Below, one piece after another: positions 33,450-45,639 of a DNA stretch of 64,000 nt. A model generated the notes under the pieces. The model was given only the letters and a program-made list of their open reading frames with translations. It did no database searches and was not told the DNA's origin. How positions within the stretch are numbered: position 1 is the stretch's first letter; each line of letters opens with the position of its first letter. The position numbers and the translations under genes were made by a program. The stretch comes from Thozetella sp. PMI_491 (taxonomy: Eukaryota; Ascomycota; Sordariomycetes; Chaetosphaeriales; Chaetosphaeriaceae): contig MU270066.1 of NCBI GenBank assembly GCA_021432635.1, forward strand, positions 248,001 through 312,000. The letters run 5' to 3'.

Positions 33450-34954
33450 TGCGGTCCACTATCAATCACGACCTTGGTAATGCGAGCTAATGGTTAGATT
33501 GAGTAGTAGGCTTCGGCAGAGGAAATACAAACATGGACGGTGTTTGTGGCTGTGGTCATGAGAAATTTTGAACCATAAGGCAGACCGGGATCTGAGCAGG
33601 CTCTTGTCTCACATGCAAATACTTATCCAACAATTAGCAGCCTGACCAAACCGCCAAAGCCTTTGAGGCTCCGGATATCGCCGCGCATGGCCAAAAGACG
33701 CACCGCCTCAGATGAAGTTTTGGGCCTCAGTATCTGCAGTCATACATAACAGTTGCAGCACCCGGCATTTTTGGTACGGGTGTCTTCAGAAGTCTACAGG
33801 CCAGCATGCATTGCTTAGGTCTCAACCTCGCAACTGAGCCAATCAAGCTCTAGCAAATGCATGAGGCCTAGCGACTCCGCCAGCCTTGTCAGCCCGATCC
33901 AGCCACAGGAACCTCGCCATGGTCGGCCTCACGCAGGTTTTAGCCTGCACACTTTGGGCGGCCCGTTCTATGATAGAAAGCCGATCGGCCAGGTAGCGAG
34001 TCAGCCTGATTCGGCTCTCCGGTCCTAGATTATCGCATTTGATACTGCTGTGTCTAAGTTGGCAGTGCAACTGCACCCTAGTTTCGGACCTATAGTTAGT
34101 TAGTATTGTTGTTATGAAAAAGTAGCTTGCTCCCTTCTGTCTGGGGCCTGGTGTTGAGTCTATTTTTAGTGTTGGCCCGCAGCTCAATTACCTACGTGTA
34201 CGTTTGGGTCTCGTCTCCACACCACTGCAATTCTAGCGTTTCCCGAGGAATTTACGCTATAGGTGCACTTGCACTAGTAGATGCCTGCAGCCAACAGCCA
34301 GGAGTTGGGATGACCGAGCCCTCTGAAGAAAACAACGCTGCGGTACTTTGACTGTCGAAAACGATCGCCCCGTATCAGCCATTCTCAGCAGCCTTAACAC
34401 CAGGTTTTGGATTCTCCCGTTATAAAAGACTAATCTCATCGTTCTGCTCCCCGGTGGCCCCTCGCCGATTTGAGGGGCCATGCACCGGCCTTGCATACCA
34501 TGGCGCTGGTGCTGCATGCTTTAGCACTAGCACTAGGCATCCTGCACCAGTACCCGCACGTTTCGCCCGTGTGAGTGGTAAAGCTTGAGTCTAAAGCTAA
34601 AGAGGGCTGTAATACCTAGCTATATACTTGTATAGGTTACTATCTAAGTATTGCGATAGTACGGATATCCCTGGCACTCTAGAGGCTTGGCGTTACAGTC
34701 CAAGTCTCTGACCCCTGGAGGCTCCGCTAGTGAGGCCTAGCGAGTCTGAGCTTTGGGGTATCCATACCTACGTGCTGGGTAAGGATAGCAAGGTGAGCGA
34801 GCTATGACAAGATAGACTCTTGGATAAAGATGTCTTGTAATTATTAACCAGTGCACTGGCTTGTCCCCTGGACTGTGCCTAATACCACAACACTGTTACG
34901 CTTCAACTTGAATTCTCCTGTTTCTTAAGCACGGTTGTAATGACTGCAGTACTT
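33450..34954. other. Intergenic, no gene seen; possible decayed repeat
   Basis: AT-rich with frequent stops. An imperfect hairpin (CTGGTGCTGCATGC facing GCATCCTGCACCAG) lies at 34506-34550, and a related GCACT/GCACTAG motif occurs near 34264. It may be remnant repeat DNA, but no family can be named. Confidence 0.4.
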
Positions 34955-36019
34955 TCAAGAATCGTCACACAAAAAGATTTCGACAAGCCTACCAGGCTGT
35001 CCAGTACTGCCTGCTGCTCTTCCAGTGTTCACATATAACACCTTCGCGCCCCCTTTCTCTACCAGTAGGGTGGCTGTCGAGGACGAGACGAGGTCACCAC
35101 TGAATACGACTGTCTGATTACCATGCGGCGACACGCGCACGATCTCGTTGCCAAGGCCAGTGGAGAGATATGCAGTGCCATCCGCCTCCAGCGAGAAATC
35201 ATCCAGGTTGCCAAAGCCCCCGGCAAGAAGCTCTGGCTCTGCGCCGGCGACTGATCCTTGTGACACTGCTAGTCTGTAGAACGTACCACGGAATCCGCCA
35301 GTAAAGTAGACAAATGCCGGATTGCGAACAGGCGGGACTTCCAAACCGTTTAGACCGGTGGGAAATGCGGAATCTGGGGGTGGCGTAAGGATCTCTGGAT
35401 TGGAGTAGAAAATGCCGGCGGATTTGTTGGCTGCAGTCGGGCTGACCTGGTAGATGATGCCTCGCTTGGAATCGGCGACGAGAATAAGCGGAGAAGCGTT
35501 TTTGCCGTTAGCACGCGGACCATGCGTGGTAGCCGGGTGCATGACTGTCAGGCCATTAAGCATTCCCGCCTGGGGGATAGCTGTGAGGCGGGTGACAGGA
35601 GGGCTGGATTTAGAGGAAGGAGTCCAGCCGCGCAGGTCAATAGACCAGACCGACCAAGACCCGTCAATGGGGCTTCGGTCTGGTAGGGAGGTTTGTCCGC
35701 CGTTGAAAGCAAAGACGTCATCCTCGTACTCTGCAATCCCGAGGGAGGAATTTACGTTTGCGTCTGGAGGGAACCGATGGACGAGGAAGATTTGGTTCGT
35801 TGCAGTATTAACCGTCCAGATCTCACCAGTATCATACCGTGTGATCAGGAGGTCACTGTTGGCCCGTTGAGTTATACACTCAAGCCAGCTATCTCCCGTC
35901 GTCTCCCAGATGACTCGAGCAGGAGGGTTGGCTGCGCCAGATACGGTTCGAACAGTCCATGCATTTGTGAGGAAGCCGAAAGCCCACAAAATCCTCAAAC
36001 TCAGTAGAAATGCTCGCAT
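34955..36019 (-). CDS. Secreted SMP-30/NHL-like six-bladed beta-propeller protein
   Basis: Intronless, 354 residues. An N-terminal signal peptide (MRAFLLSLRILWAFGFLTNA) is followed by repeated strands of propeller type: SDLLITRYDTGEIWTVN, NGLTVMHPATTHG, LILVADSKRGIIYQVS, LNGLEVPP, LDDFSLEADGTAYLSTGLGN and EIVRVSPHGNQTVVF. The pattern (DGTxYLST, ILVADSxxGxIYQV) matches fungal SMP-30/gluconolactonase/NHL-like propellers. Some relatives are lactonases with a bound metal, while others occur as unassigned members of secondary-metabolite clusters. Catalytic residues cannot be fixed by eye. Secretion or an endomembrane location is expected. The reductase gene upstream is on the same strand, about 0.9 kb away, which is weak evidence for a joint role. 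Confidence 0.8.
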   Translation of the reverse strand: MRAFLLSLRILWAFGFLTNAWTVRTVSGAANPPARVIWETTGDSWLECITQRANSDLLITRYDTGEIWTVNTATNQIFLVHRFPPDANVNSSLGIAEYEDDVFAFNGGQTSLPDRSPIDGSWSVWSIDLRGWTPSSKSSPPVTRLTAIPQAGMLNGLTVMHPATTHGPRANGKNASPLILVADSKRGIIYQVSPTAANKSAGIFYSNPEILTPPPDSAFPTGLNGLEVPPVRNPAFVYFTGGFRGTFYRLAVSQGSVAGAEPELLAGGFGNLDDFSLEADGTAYLSTGLGNEIVRVSPHGNQTVVFSGDLVSSSTATLLVEKGGAKVLYVNTGRAAGSTGQPGRLVEIFLCDDS

Positions 36020-36916
36020 TTTTCATGTAGATTCACTAAAACATATGCTGGAATTGGATTTCAAGTTCTGAAAGATTGCACTCTGATCTTCCGCCTTTAA
36101 CTATTGCTCCTTTTACACTGGTACCTACTCAGCCTTGTCCTCTTCCGAGATTGGTAATTCAAATCCCCAAACATTAGGAATGTGACATATTCTACGATCG
36201 TGTAAGCATATCGACGCTGCTCTAGCCAACCCTTTGGGAGGAACACGACAGTGCTAAGTGGTCTTACTAAAGTCGACCTCGCGTTCTCGCTTCTCCAACA
36301 CCCCGAGACGTCTTGTCAATGTTGATTAGAGTTTAAATTTTGCCGAATAGTCCCTAGCGCTTCGCGACGAAGAAAGGGCCGAATATGACCGAAGGCGAAA
36401 GCGAGCAGTGGGCTTGGTAACAAAGTTTACTCCTGGCCCAATGAGTGATAGCGTACATCTCGAATGGAATTAAGGGAGATCGCTCCCGTATCTCCGACAG
36501 GGGGTGCTACACCTCTGTACACGTCAAGCACTGCGTGTAAAGGAGAGCATTATTTAGGTCGACTTATTGAGCTCGCACTAGTCATTCCCCAAGCAAAAGA
36601 ATTTAACCGCGTTTATCGAATGAACGCATCGTAGCTTCCTAGGTATTACGAAGGCAGAAGAATGAAAATTTTGGCCGTGGTCAAGCAAAAGTCGTACTGA
36701 GAGACGAGCCACCTTGCGAAGTCTCAATCAATATATCAATTTCTCAAATTGTGATTATTACTGGATTTTCGCTGTGCTTAGAGATACCGGGTTTGGTATC
36801 TACTGTGTGGATTGACGGTTTTTCATTTCTTCTGTGTGCGTAGCCCAACTTTTGAGGCTTGCTAAAGATAAACTACCTGGCATATCAATTTCTCTCTATC
36901 GATACCGCGTGAAACT
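36020..36916. other. Intergenic, no gene seen
   Basis: AT-rich promoter of the propeller gene and 3' flank of the reductase gene; nothing else recognised. Confidence 0.6.
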
Positions 36917-38080
36917 TCATACACCATTCCCTAACAGGCTCTTCACGGTGTCAACTACCGTCATTTTGAACGGTGTCCACTCCAAGCCCATAACTTTCGT
37001 CGCTCTGGAATTGTCATAACCGAACGCGGCCAAACCCTCGTCCGATTCCGCACTTTGGCTGTTCAGCTCGGGCAGCTTCTCCCGCAGGCCTGGGAAGTTG
37101 TCATACGTGATCCTGAGCATTTCTTCGTTGCTGAAGTGGCCAGCAGTTACAAGGAAACGTTTGCCCGCGGCCTCTTCCAACTCCATGGCCATGACATGCG
37201 CCAGGGCCACGTCGCGGACGTCCACCCACAGGGGCAGGCCGGTCGGTGGCATTCCGGATCTGAATTTTCCAGAGATCAAATCAGCGAGGAGCTGGTTTGA
37301 GGTGTTGATGGAGGACAGAGACTGAAGCTCGCCCTTTATAGGACCATACACCATGGTGGGATTGATTGTCGACAAAGTGAAGTTGGGTTTCATCCTGTCC
37401 ATGAAGTCCCACGCAGCCTTCTCCGCCATGGCTTTGGACACCACATAAGCAAACATTGGGTTACTGTATGCGTCTTCCAAAGTCAGTGGGCTCCAGTCTG
37501 CCTCGGTGTATGTCTTTGGTCCGACAGCGCCCGGTGACATGATTGCTGCAAATGAGGACGTAATTACAACGCGCTTGACGGTCGGGCATGACTCCTGAAC
37601 CGCCTCCAAGACCCCAGTTGTGCCTAGGACAGCCGGATCGATGAGGTCTTTTTTCGCATCAATGACATTGTAATGAAACTGTTCCAGACGTCAGTTCAGT
37701 CCGCGCATAAACATTGTTATTTGCTGCCGGTTATCGTACCGGGCTGGCCAGATGGAGCACGGCGCCAAACTTGTAAGCGCCAAGGTGTCGGAAAGCACCC
37801 TTCGAAGCAATGTCCGGGACGATAACGAAGTCCAGCTTGTCCTGGGAGGTACCTGGATATGTCTTGCGAATCTTCTCGGCCTTCTCTTCGGACCGGACTG
37901 TGGTCACCACGGAGTGGCCGCGTTTGAGAAGCACATCGATTACGTGAGAAGCGATGAAGCCCGACCCGCCTAAATTAAGAGAGGATCACTGTTAGCCAGA
38001 AGAAAAAGTTTCACGAGCGGCGTTTCTGAATGATATCTCGAAAGATAAAACTCCTTACCAGTTAGAAGAACCTTCGTCAT
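36917..38080 (-). CDS. Extended SDR reductase (GRE2 / dihydroflavonol-4-reductase-like)
   Basis: Three exons, 38059-38080, 37740-37969 and 36917-37678, with 89- and 61-bp introns; 337 residues in frame. The first exon holds only seven codons plus one base, so the NADP-binding motif TGGSGFIASHV (residues 7-17) spans the first intron. Basic residues in TTVRSEEKAEKIRK after the second strand suit NADPH. The catalytic set is the ITSSF serine (about 125) and YVVSK (Y162, K166). LSTINPTMVYGP and LPLWVDVRDVALAH are typical of the family. These cytosolic enzymes reduce aldehydes and ketones such as methylglyoxal, isovaleraldehyde or aromatic carbonyls with NADPH. The substrate is not inferable from context. 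Confidence 0.92.
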
Positions 38081-39148
38081 TTTGAGCAGCGTGTGGTAGA
38101 GGCCGTGGAGTACTCGGATGCTATGATAGAAAGAGCTAGTTGAATCAAGTTGGTACTTAAGGTGGCCGTCGGCGACTCCTAACTACATATAGATAAAGCT
38201 TGGGGCGGACCGCGTCCATGAAACTTCTCAACACTCCCCTTCCAATCCTTAACTCCGACTTGCATGATTCGCTGTACGCAGGCAGCATGCATCGGCGTTT
38301 CCGCAATCAGGCTTTCTCGAGTCAATGGCCCGCATGGCGAGGACGACCGCCGTACCAAGACAGTCTACAACGTCGGCCCTGGCGGGTCTGGTACATCCAG
38401 CTATCCCAAAACATAATGCATCCCGCTGTTCGACAGCCACAATTCCCCTACATTCCGCGTTGTTTTAGCCTGACCTCGGCGAGATCAACCTGTCCTGGGT
38501 GAAAGAAGCCCGGTTGGTCCTTGTGCGCCACTTAGTGCACTAATTACCAAACCTTTCCTCCCATGGAACGTGGCTTGCGGCAAGTTTGTCAGCGTGTACG
38601 ACACTAATGAACCCGCTTGCAGGATAGAGTTCAGACACCCCAGCTGTGCGGAGCTAACGTAGTACCACTACGGGGCTTCTGCAAAAGCACCAACCGGCAA
38701 CCACCCACGACTAGATCATAGATTGCAAGCAACTGCCGCAGCTCATGCGGATCCACTCAGGGCTGAAATGCTCAAGGGTCACTAGCACACGATGCCCCTG
38801 GGACGAGCCAGGGCCGTCGGATATCGCCCTTCGGCTTAACGGAAGAGCCCGACGTTCTATTCATATACCATGGTGCACCTGCTCCAGGGTTTCAACTTTT
38901 AAATCGGTTCAGGGTGTGATACTAGCCACCTCTAGTGCGTTCTATGGCTAAATTGCTTAGAAACCGTAGGCAGATGGATTTCTAAGCTGCCCGGCAATAA
39001 AATGAGGCTCTTCTCCAAGTTGGTTTCCCGGCATATCGACGTTTCACGGCCAAAACTTGGACTTAGAAACGGCATCGAGCTTCGATTCTCCAGCTAGCCG
39101 AACGACCGAACGCTCAGACCCTCGGCTACGCCCTCGAGCCCTTTCATC
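38081..39148. other. Intergenic between divergent genes, no gene seen
   Basis: Holds divergent promoters for the reductase (leftward) and the DUF1295-type gene (rightward). No convincing coding frame. Confidence 0.6.
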
Positions 39149-39966
39149 ATGTCAGGCAAACGCGACAATGTCTCTCGAACCAAAGGCTCCTCCCCTATCG
39201 GAACGTCTCTTTTCATCGGCCTCCGCAGTCTTGACGTACTATTCCAGTATGGCATACTAGCCAACGGGCTCGCAGACCCTCTCCTCAATTTTTTGCATGT
39301 TTCCAAGGTTGAAGCCCCCATCGTTGCCCTCGGGCTGCCGCTTAAATCCTTGGTCATGCTATCTATGGCTGCAGGCTCGTCTTTAAAGCAGAACTACGGT
39401 CTCGCCTTCTTGTCCGAGCAAGAAATGCCAGTGGGGGGTGCCATTACAATATCAGTCTTTAACACTGTCTTCAACTCGGCGAACTCGATCCTGTCTCTCA
39501 CAGCTGCTGCCAACGTTTTCACCCCTTCACTTCGCGCTGGGAATGAAAGCCAATTTTCTCCACTTCTCGCAATTTCTTCAGTAGCATACTTGGTTGGTTT
39601 ACTCACTGAGCTCGTTTCAGAGCAACAGCGGACAGCCTTCAAGAAGGACCCGAAGAATGCCGGCAAGCCTTTCACCAGCGGATTGTTCGGACTGGCAAGG
39701 CACATCAATTATGGCGCATACACTCTTTGGAGAGGAGCATATGCGCTTGCATCGGGAGGATGGATATGGGGAATATTAGTTGCGGGTTTCTTTGCGAAAG
39801 ATTTTATGGACAGAGGTGTCCCTGTACTGGATGAGTACTGCACCAAGAGGGTAAGTTGATCTTTAATACCCGTCATCACGTTGATTTTAACGATGGATAG
39901 TATGGTGCTTCCTGGGCCGCGTATAAGGAAATGGTTCCATACAAGCTATTTCCCGGTGTTTACTAA
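39149..39966 (+). CDS. DUF1295 / steroid-reductase-like membrane protein
   Basis: Two exons, 39149-39850 and 39901-39966, 50-bp intron, 255 residues. It contains about six hydrophobic segments. The C-terminal half has GLFGLARHINYGAYTLWRGA, corresponding to the HPNY-type motif of the 3-oxo-5-alpha-steroid 4-dehydrogenase, sterol C14/C24 reductase and ICMT superfamily. The final YGASWAAYKEMVPYKLFPGVY-type ending, encoded by exon 2, matches the NADPH-binding end of the family. Here the motif reads RHINY instead of RHPNY. An endoplasmic reticulum membrane location and reduction of a lipid or sterol double bond are likely, but fungal DUF1295 proteins are mostly uncharacterised. Confidence 0.8.
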
Positions 39967-40625
39967 GTCAACATAACGAGTTGAAGTGATCACTGTGTTT
40001 GTCGATATTCACTTCTGTGGCGGGAACTGCTTATTTCGACTGGTTCAAGGACTGGATACTGAGCGAAAGAGATGTAATACAGTTTGGGTCTGCCATTTCT
40101 TGAGCATATGATTGACAGACTGAAGCAGGTGTTCAAAACTTTCACGCAATTAGAACCATAGCACCTGTAACGCCACGCGTAGTGGGTGCAGTTATATAAG
40201 CTAGTTAAAACAGCAGCAGTACCAGCCCGCCCATAAAGTAGAAAACCGTTAATGGTAAGATTCGTCTTATATATTAGGTTCTAAGTTTCCAGGTTGCGCT
40301 CGCTGTCTACACTGCCGGCTGCTGTGTTTCGGTTTGCATACAACGACTGGACAGGGCTGCTAGGACAGGCAATATCATTGGCAACGTGAACCTTTACCTG
40401 CTATGTGATGTAAAATTGGGTGCGGTGAATCTGCTGGTTGTCAAAAGTGATCTTTCTCATGGCATGGCATTAAATTAACAACTGAATATTGTATACGCGC
40501 CAGCCTCCGTATCCAACATACCGTCCCGGCCGTCCTCCACCGCGAAGGCTCTGCGGCAAAATAATTGCCGCCAACCAGCCGTATTAGACGGCCGCTAGCT
40601 AGGACCACGGTTATAACATCATACC
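39967..40625. other. Intergenic between convergent genes, no gene seen
   Basis: 3' flanks only; no convincing frame or repeat. Confidence 0.6.
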
Positions 40626-41173
40626 TCAAGCTACTGAGAGATCAAATGTGAATCCCGGGCCCTCGGCCGCCGTACCTAGCTCGCAACGGGCAGTGAAGGT
40701 CTGTCCCGGGCATGTGGCCCTCGCCGCGTTGCAACACTCCTCCCAGTTCCCCTTGAAAAAGCCCAACGTGGTATCCGTAGCTGCCGTGATAGTCCATTTC
40801 GCGTTGCCGCTGACTCCGGTCGTTGTCTTCAGGTTTCCGGGGCAAAAGTCGATGGGCGCTTTGATGCCACCGCAAACGGCCAGCTCGGCAATGTCCTGGT
40901 TGGCAAGAGAGATGGACCTAAACGGAACTTAGCCAATGAGAGTGAGAGTATCCAAATATTGTGATAGGCTCACGCGGCACCGTTGCAGGTGACATTGCTA
41001 ATGGCACCGGCCTCGAATTGTTGGTGCGGATCGGTGGTGGTAGGCGACGTTGCCGGCGTGACGAAGATCTCGGTAGCAGCCTGGCGAACCACCAGCGAGC
41101 CCTCATCGAGCGGGGCGGCAAGGGCAGTTGAGGCGAGGGCGCTCAACAAGAGGGAGAAAAGCTGGGAGCGCAT
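40626..41173 (-). CDS. Small cysteine-containing secreted protein
   Basis: Two exons, 40974-41173 and 40626-40917, 56-bp intron (GTGAGC donor, TTTAG acceptor); 163 residues in frame. The second exon has no ATG of its own. A clear signal peptide (MRSQLFSLLLSALASTALA, cleavage near AAP) is followed by a VVRQ site that could be a Kex2-like processing point. Then comes a Thr/Pro-rich linker and a domain with seven cysteines: NVTCNG, AVCGG, DFCPG, EECCN, ATCPG and ARCELG. The odd number suggests one free or intermolecular cysteine. No family recognised; it may be an apoplastic effector or surface protein. Confidence 0.8.
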
Positions 41174-43546
41174 GGTGAAGCGAGAGCTATGGCGGATGCT
41201 GTTATGGGTAGTGGAGATGGCGCAAGGAAGAAAGAACCAAAACGAATGGAATCCACGGTACCAGTAAGCCGCAGAGATCACCAAGACAAGGACCGACATA
41301 AGAACAGAAGATGAGGATGTAGAAACGCATCCACGATCCACGGTCGAGGACGGCGATCTTGTAGGGAATGGCCAAGACTTTAGACGATCCGGGGCGCGTA
41401 TTGCCATACGGACCCGCAGCCCTGTCAAGGAGCGCAAGTTGGAGCGTAGACCCTCGGTCGCGTGTACCATCGATCTGAGCATAGATCTGGGATGAAGCAG
41501 TGAGCCGGGGCCCAAAACCAAATTTGGATGACAGGCGTCGCAACATCGTGCTGCAGCGAGAGGTTAGGCCAAGGGGTATACTGGTTCGAGGCTAGCGTGA
41601 CCGAGTTGACATGGGGTGAAACTTGGTGCTTTCCCCTAGCCCCTGCTCGGCTAGGAGCGAAGCTCCTCGCGAGTTGCGACAAGCTTGCCAATTGAGGGCG
41701 AAGAGTTCGTGGCAGAGGGAATGACTCGCTCTCCGTCAGCGCGACGCGGCGCCTTGACGACAGCAGTATGGGACCGACGGACCTCTAGGAAAAGGGTAGA
41801 GCTAGGATTCACCTAGATACTATCGAGGTAGGTGCAGGATACTTGTCTAGTCCGCTGTAATTTTTAGCAGGCACTTTAGCATGGTCCACGGCCCCACAGC
41901 GGTGTGGGATAGTCCCAACAGATGCCTTGGGTACCGTTAAGACCTTCTACCCCTTCTTTTCTAGACTTATGTTGAGCAAACATGTGGTAGGAGGAAGCGG
42001 GATTATCTGGCGTCAATGTTATGTTGGCTGTGAAATATTACCTAGCGTATAACTACCTAGGTAGTTCTCTTCGAAGGTGAGTAAAAAACGAAAATCGCTC
42101 AGCACAACTGTAATACAAGATCAAAAAGATAATTAATCCCTTGACGTAAAAGCTTGACAGACTCCTGTTCGTATCTCCGTTAGTTCTTAAAATGGATAAA
42201 TGCTGCCCTGCTCTTCCCTACACATTTCGCATTTCGCATCGACCACATCCACGAACCCTCTAGAGTCAATGGTTTATGAAAGATTGAACAAAGCAACTGA
42301 TCTCTCCTGTTCAGATCACTGGAGCACAATGTAAAGGCAAATGAATCGTTGCTTATATACTTATACACATAATACTTCATCATAACCTCGTTTAATAAGG
42401 TCCAAGCAACTACTTCTTGTAGTGCGTCCCCCGTACATTTGCAGGGCTCGCCCGCAAGGATGCGATCCGTCCGATCATGTTAGTGATCGGTAGGAACCGG
42501 GGCCGCTGCCACCGGGGTCTACTAACCTATTACCATATTCAGCCGCCCTTTCTGCGTAAGGCTAGAGATCAGCGCCACCGAGGCGAGGCTCCTGGTTACT
42601 TTCTACAGCCAAACAATGCAGTTCGATTGTGGGAGCTATTTAAGGACTATAACAACACATACCGAGACCAGAATCGGGCTGCAGGCAATTGCATATGAAT
42701 GAATGACGAATCGACCAGTGTCTCTCCCGTCCGCACTGGCGAATGCGCTCTGTTCGATGGATCCTTCCATACCGTTAGCGAGGTTTGGTGAGACCTTGGC
42801 GTCAATCTTTGTGGGTCTGTGACAGCGCTGGTGAGACCGAGTATCGTGACGGCATACTGGGAGTTATTGTCTCCCCTTTGCGATGCGAAAGAGCCTATTC
42901 AATTCCTGGGTGTTCAGTACGGAGAGCCTGTGATCTCAGCCCATATATCGAGTCTTTTAGGGGATGTTGCAGCGAAGCTCCAAGCTCGTAGTAGCCCGGA
43001 GACCACCATCTGGTTCAAGAGTATGGCGGGATATGTCGAGTGTTTGAACGCATAGCCTTGTGCGCGAGCCAATTCTCGTGACTGGCTACTCGTCGATCTC
43101 TTTACGTTATGGCTTCACCGAATGTGAATCTGGCGACCGAAGAAGCCGAAGACGGATTACTGGCAATTGTGCATGTCTCACCCTCGAGATAACAAGTTGC
43201 CAGTGAGATATGCAAGGTTTGGGGGGGCGGATGGCCGGCAGTGACGTGTCCAGCCCTGTTGGGCATATCGAGTAGCCGATTGAGAAGCGCTAAAGATGGC
43301 ACGGGCCCCTGCTCACGTTGGGTCCACAGCACCCGTCGGCTCCCGACTGGCGGCCTGGAAGCCTGGAAGGCCGAGAACGAACGTTGAACATTGGGGGGAG
43401 CTGCGGGGCTGCGGCCCGTGACGTGACACAAGGGTCATATCCACCCGAGCCCCGTTGGGGGCATATAATCGTGGCCGATGCGGTGTCATCTCCAAATCTC
43501 GCCTTTTTCATCTCCACCCCATCGCCATTCTGTGCGGCGTACTTTG
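41174..43546. other. Long intergenic region, no convincing gene
   Basis: Promoter of the secreted protein gene, then about 2 kb without clear genes. A 78-codon rightward frame at 42819-43055 (TAYWELLSPLCDAKEPIQFLG) has protein-like composition and may be the remnant of a larger gene. A perfect 16-bp palindrome AACTACCTAGGTAGTT lies at 42051-42066. Confidence 0.45.
42051..42066. repeat. Perfect 16-bp palindrome
   Basis: AACTACCT followed directly by its complement AGGTAGTT. The core TACCTAGGTA is a common AT/GC-mixed palindrome; function unknown. Confidence 0.6.
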
Positions 43547-44996
43547 ATGGAGAAGTCAACAATCAAATCGGGAGAATCACACACCGACGAAGAGTGGGAG
43601 CAGGTAAAAAATCTCTTCGTGGCACTCTATTTCGTCAAAGGATGCACGCTCCCGGTCGTGCGAGCAGCTCTCTCGCAGAAATATGGCTTCCACGCGACGT
43701 GAGTCCATCGCGACCTCGCGCTGCGGTCCCTGCTTACTAACGGACATCCTCCAAGGACTCGTCAATACAAGACTCGAATTTTCAAGTGGGGTCTGCATAA
43801 AAAGGTCAGAGCTGTGAGCCGTGCGCGCTCTAGAGTTCGCTATTGACAGCTAGCAGAAGAAGGGGACAGGCTGGGCCCCCGGGGAGGACGCGGCGTCCGC
43901 CAAGTCGGCCAAATCGGCCAAATCGGCCAAGCATGTGCGCATTCTGAACACTGACCTCGACGAGGACCTGCCAGAGCCAACGATTGCCTTGCACCGCCCT
44001 CCCGCCCCGCCAGGACACCTCGGAGCGGCACCCGTCGCGCTGGCCGGGGTCAGCCGGTTTTATTCCGGCGTGCTCCACGTCGACATCAACAAGTATCATC
44101 AAGAAGTTCGTACGCAAGGGGCCCAATGGAGTATACGCCAGTTTTACAGCACCGCAAGCGACACGCCCATTCTCGCGGGACTCGGGCAATGGAAGGCGGT
44201 TCATCGGCTATACGGCGAGATGCTAGACCATGTCAGCTCTTTGCTCGACGAACGGAACCCCATCCTGGCGATATGCCTCTACCAAGTCTGCTGCCGGTTT
44301 TTTTTCGAGGGCCAAGGCGCTGTAGTCCAGCGCTTCCTGAAATTTGTAGACAGCATGGCCGTCGCCCGTGGCCACCACTCGCATCCATTGCGCCTCATGT
44401 CGAGTGGGTGGGCGCAATTAGGGGAGCATTCTACCGACGTCATGGTCGTGTGCTCCCAAGAGTCAGTAAGGATCTTGGAGGCCGAGCTTGGCCCAACTGA
44501 TGCGCAAACGCTGAGCGCCCGAAGAGCTCTGCACACAGCATACACAACCAAAGGCGACCATCAAGCTGCGTTCGACTCCATCGTCCCCGTGGTCGAAGCG
44601 GAGAAGACCCTCTATCCTGGAACCGTCAATGTGTTCGAAGCACAGTTCCGCATGGTCAGAAGTCTGCTGGGAATAAACACTCCCGAGAATCTCACAGCGG
44701 CAGATGCGTTGGTCGAAGACCTTGCCGTGGCTTTACGCGAACTGGACTTGTCCGGATGGATAGTCGAATATGCTCAAAGTCTGAAGCGCGGTGTGCTAGA
44801 AATGAAGGGAGAGCTGCTGCATCTTAGAGGTGACCCGAATGCCATCAGCTATCTTGAAGAAGTCCTGAAGAGCACGATACAGGAGGAGAAATCGATCGAT
44901 ACATGGAAGGTTCCGATGGCAAGAAGACATCTGAACTTCGTGAAGCAAGACCTGCAATCAGGGCGACCTCCTCAGCCCTTCAGATTCTACCCTTAA
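43547..44996 (+). CDS. Clr5-domain protein with C-terminal helical repeat region
   Basis: Three exons, 43547-43698, 43756-43804 and 43854-44996, with 57- and 49-bp introns; 447 residues in frame. Residues 12-66 form a Clr5 domain (HTDEEWEQVKNLFVALYF, then RQYKTRIFKWGLHKK after the first intron), a Myb/helix-turn-helix-like module named from the fission yeast heterochromatin protein Clr5. A basic linker with the tandem repeat AKSAKSAKSAK follows, encoded by near-identical 9-bp units around 43899-43931. The remaining 350 residues are helical and resemble the TPR-like tails of fungal Clr5 proteins (LSARRALHTAYTTKGDHQAA). A nuclear DNA-associated role is inferred; most fungal members are unstudied. 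Confidence 0.88.
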
Positions 44997-45639
44997 AGTT
45001 TCACATTATTTGCTCTAGGCAAAGATGGGGTTCTCTAAACTAGCATCTCGAATCTAGATACCGAGGACGTTGATGGATAGGATAGACTAGCCGATACCCG
45101 AGAACCAGGTATTACTTCAAGCTTCCACAAGCAGCCGCTCCGGTCAGGCCCGGCAGATTCTCTCACCTTCACGACTATACCCTGTGCCTTCATAGAACCT
45201 TCATGGTATACACTTTCTCCTTTAGGAAACGTAGCGTCGGAAGGCCGTAAGGCTGCATTGCAGCTAGCAGCTGCATGCGATTCAGCCGCACAGTAGCCTA
45301 GCGTGGCCTAGTCACTGCTAATCTCGGGCCTAGCAACCGCAGAACCGGGACTACTGTGGCGCTCGTAATACTGCTGGACGGTCCTTGTGTTACCATTTTT
45401 GCTGAAGGTCGTGTTACCTTGATCCTTCATAAATTATGCCCACTACTGCTCCAACTGCGCTAGTGGCTGACAAGTTTGGGCAAGGCACGCTCAAGAACAC
45501 CCAACAAACATGTCTCTGCAGGAAGCTGTGGAAGTGATTGGAGTGGGTGATATTCAATTTTACGTCGATTTCAATCCCATCGGTTCCTTTCTGGTCTCGC
45601 ATTCCTTCCTCCAAGTCTGTTCTGCGCAATGCGGAGGGT
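44997..45639. other. Intergenic, no gene seen
   Basis: 3' flank of the Clr5-domain gene; a leftward frame of 91 codons near 45414-45689 has no family character. Confidence 0.55.

Noticed and set aside
33169-33559. Alternative first exons from an ATG at 33559 (frame with DRNVQQFLKALAAKPQQLV)
   Set aside because: The frame cannot be joined to the second exon of the orphan gene by any intron of normal length; the ATG at 33449 gives a closed model.
33840-34950. Possible degraded transposable element
   Set aside because: Stop-rich AT sequence and hairpins are suggestive, but no terminal repeats or recognisable coding trace could be shown.
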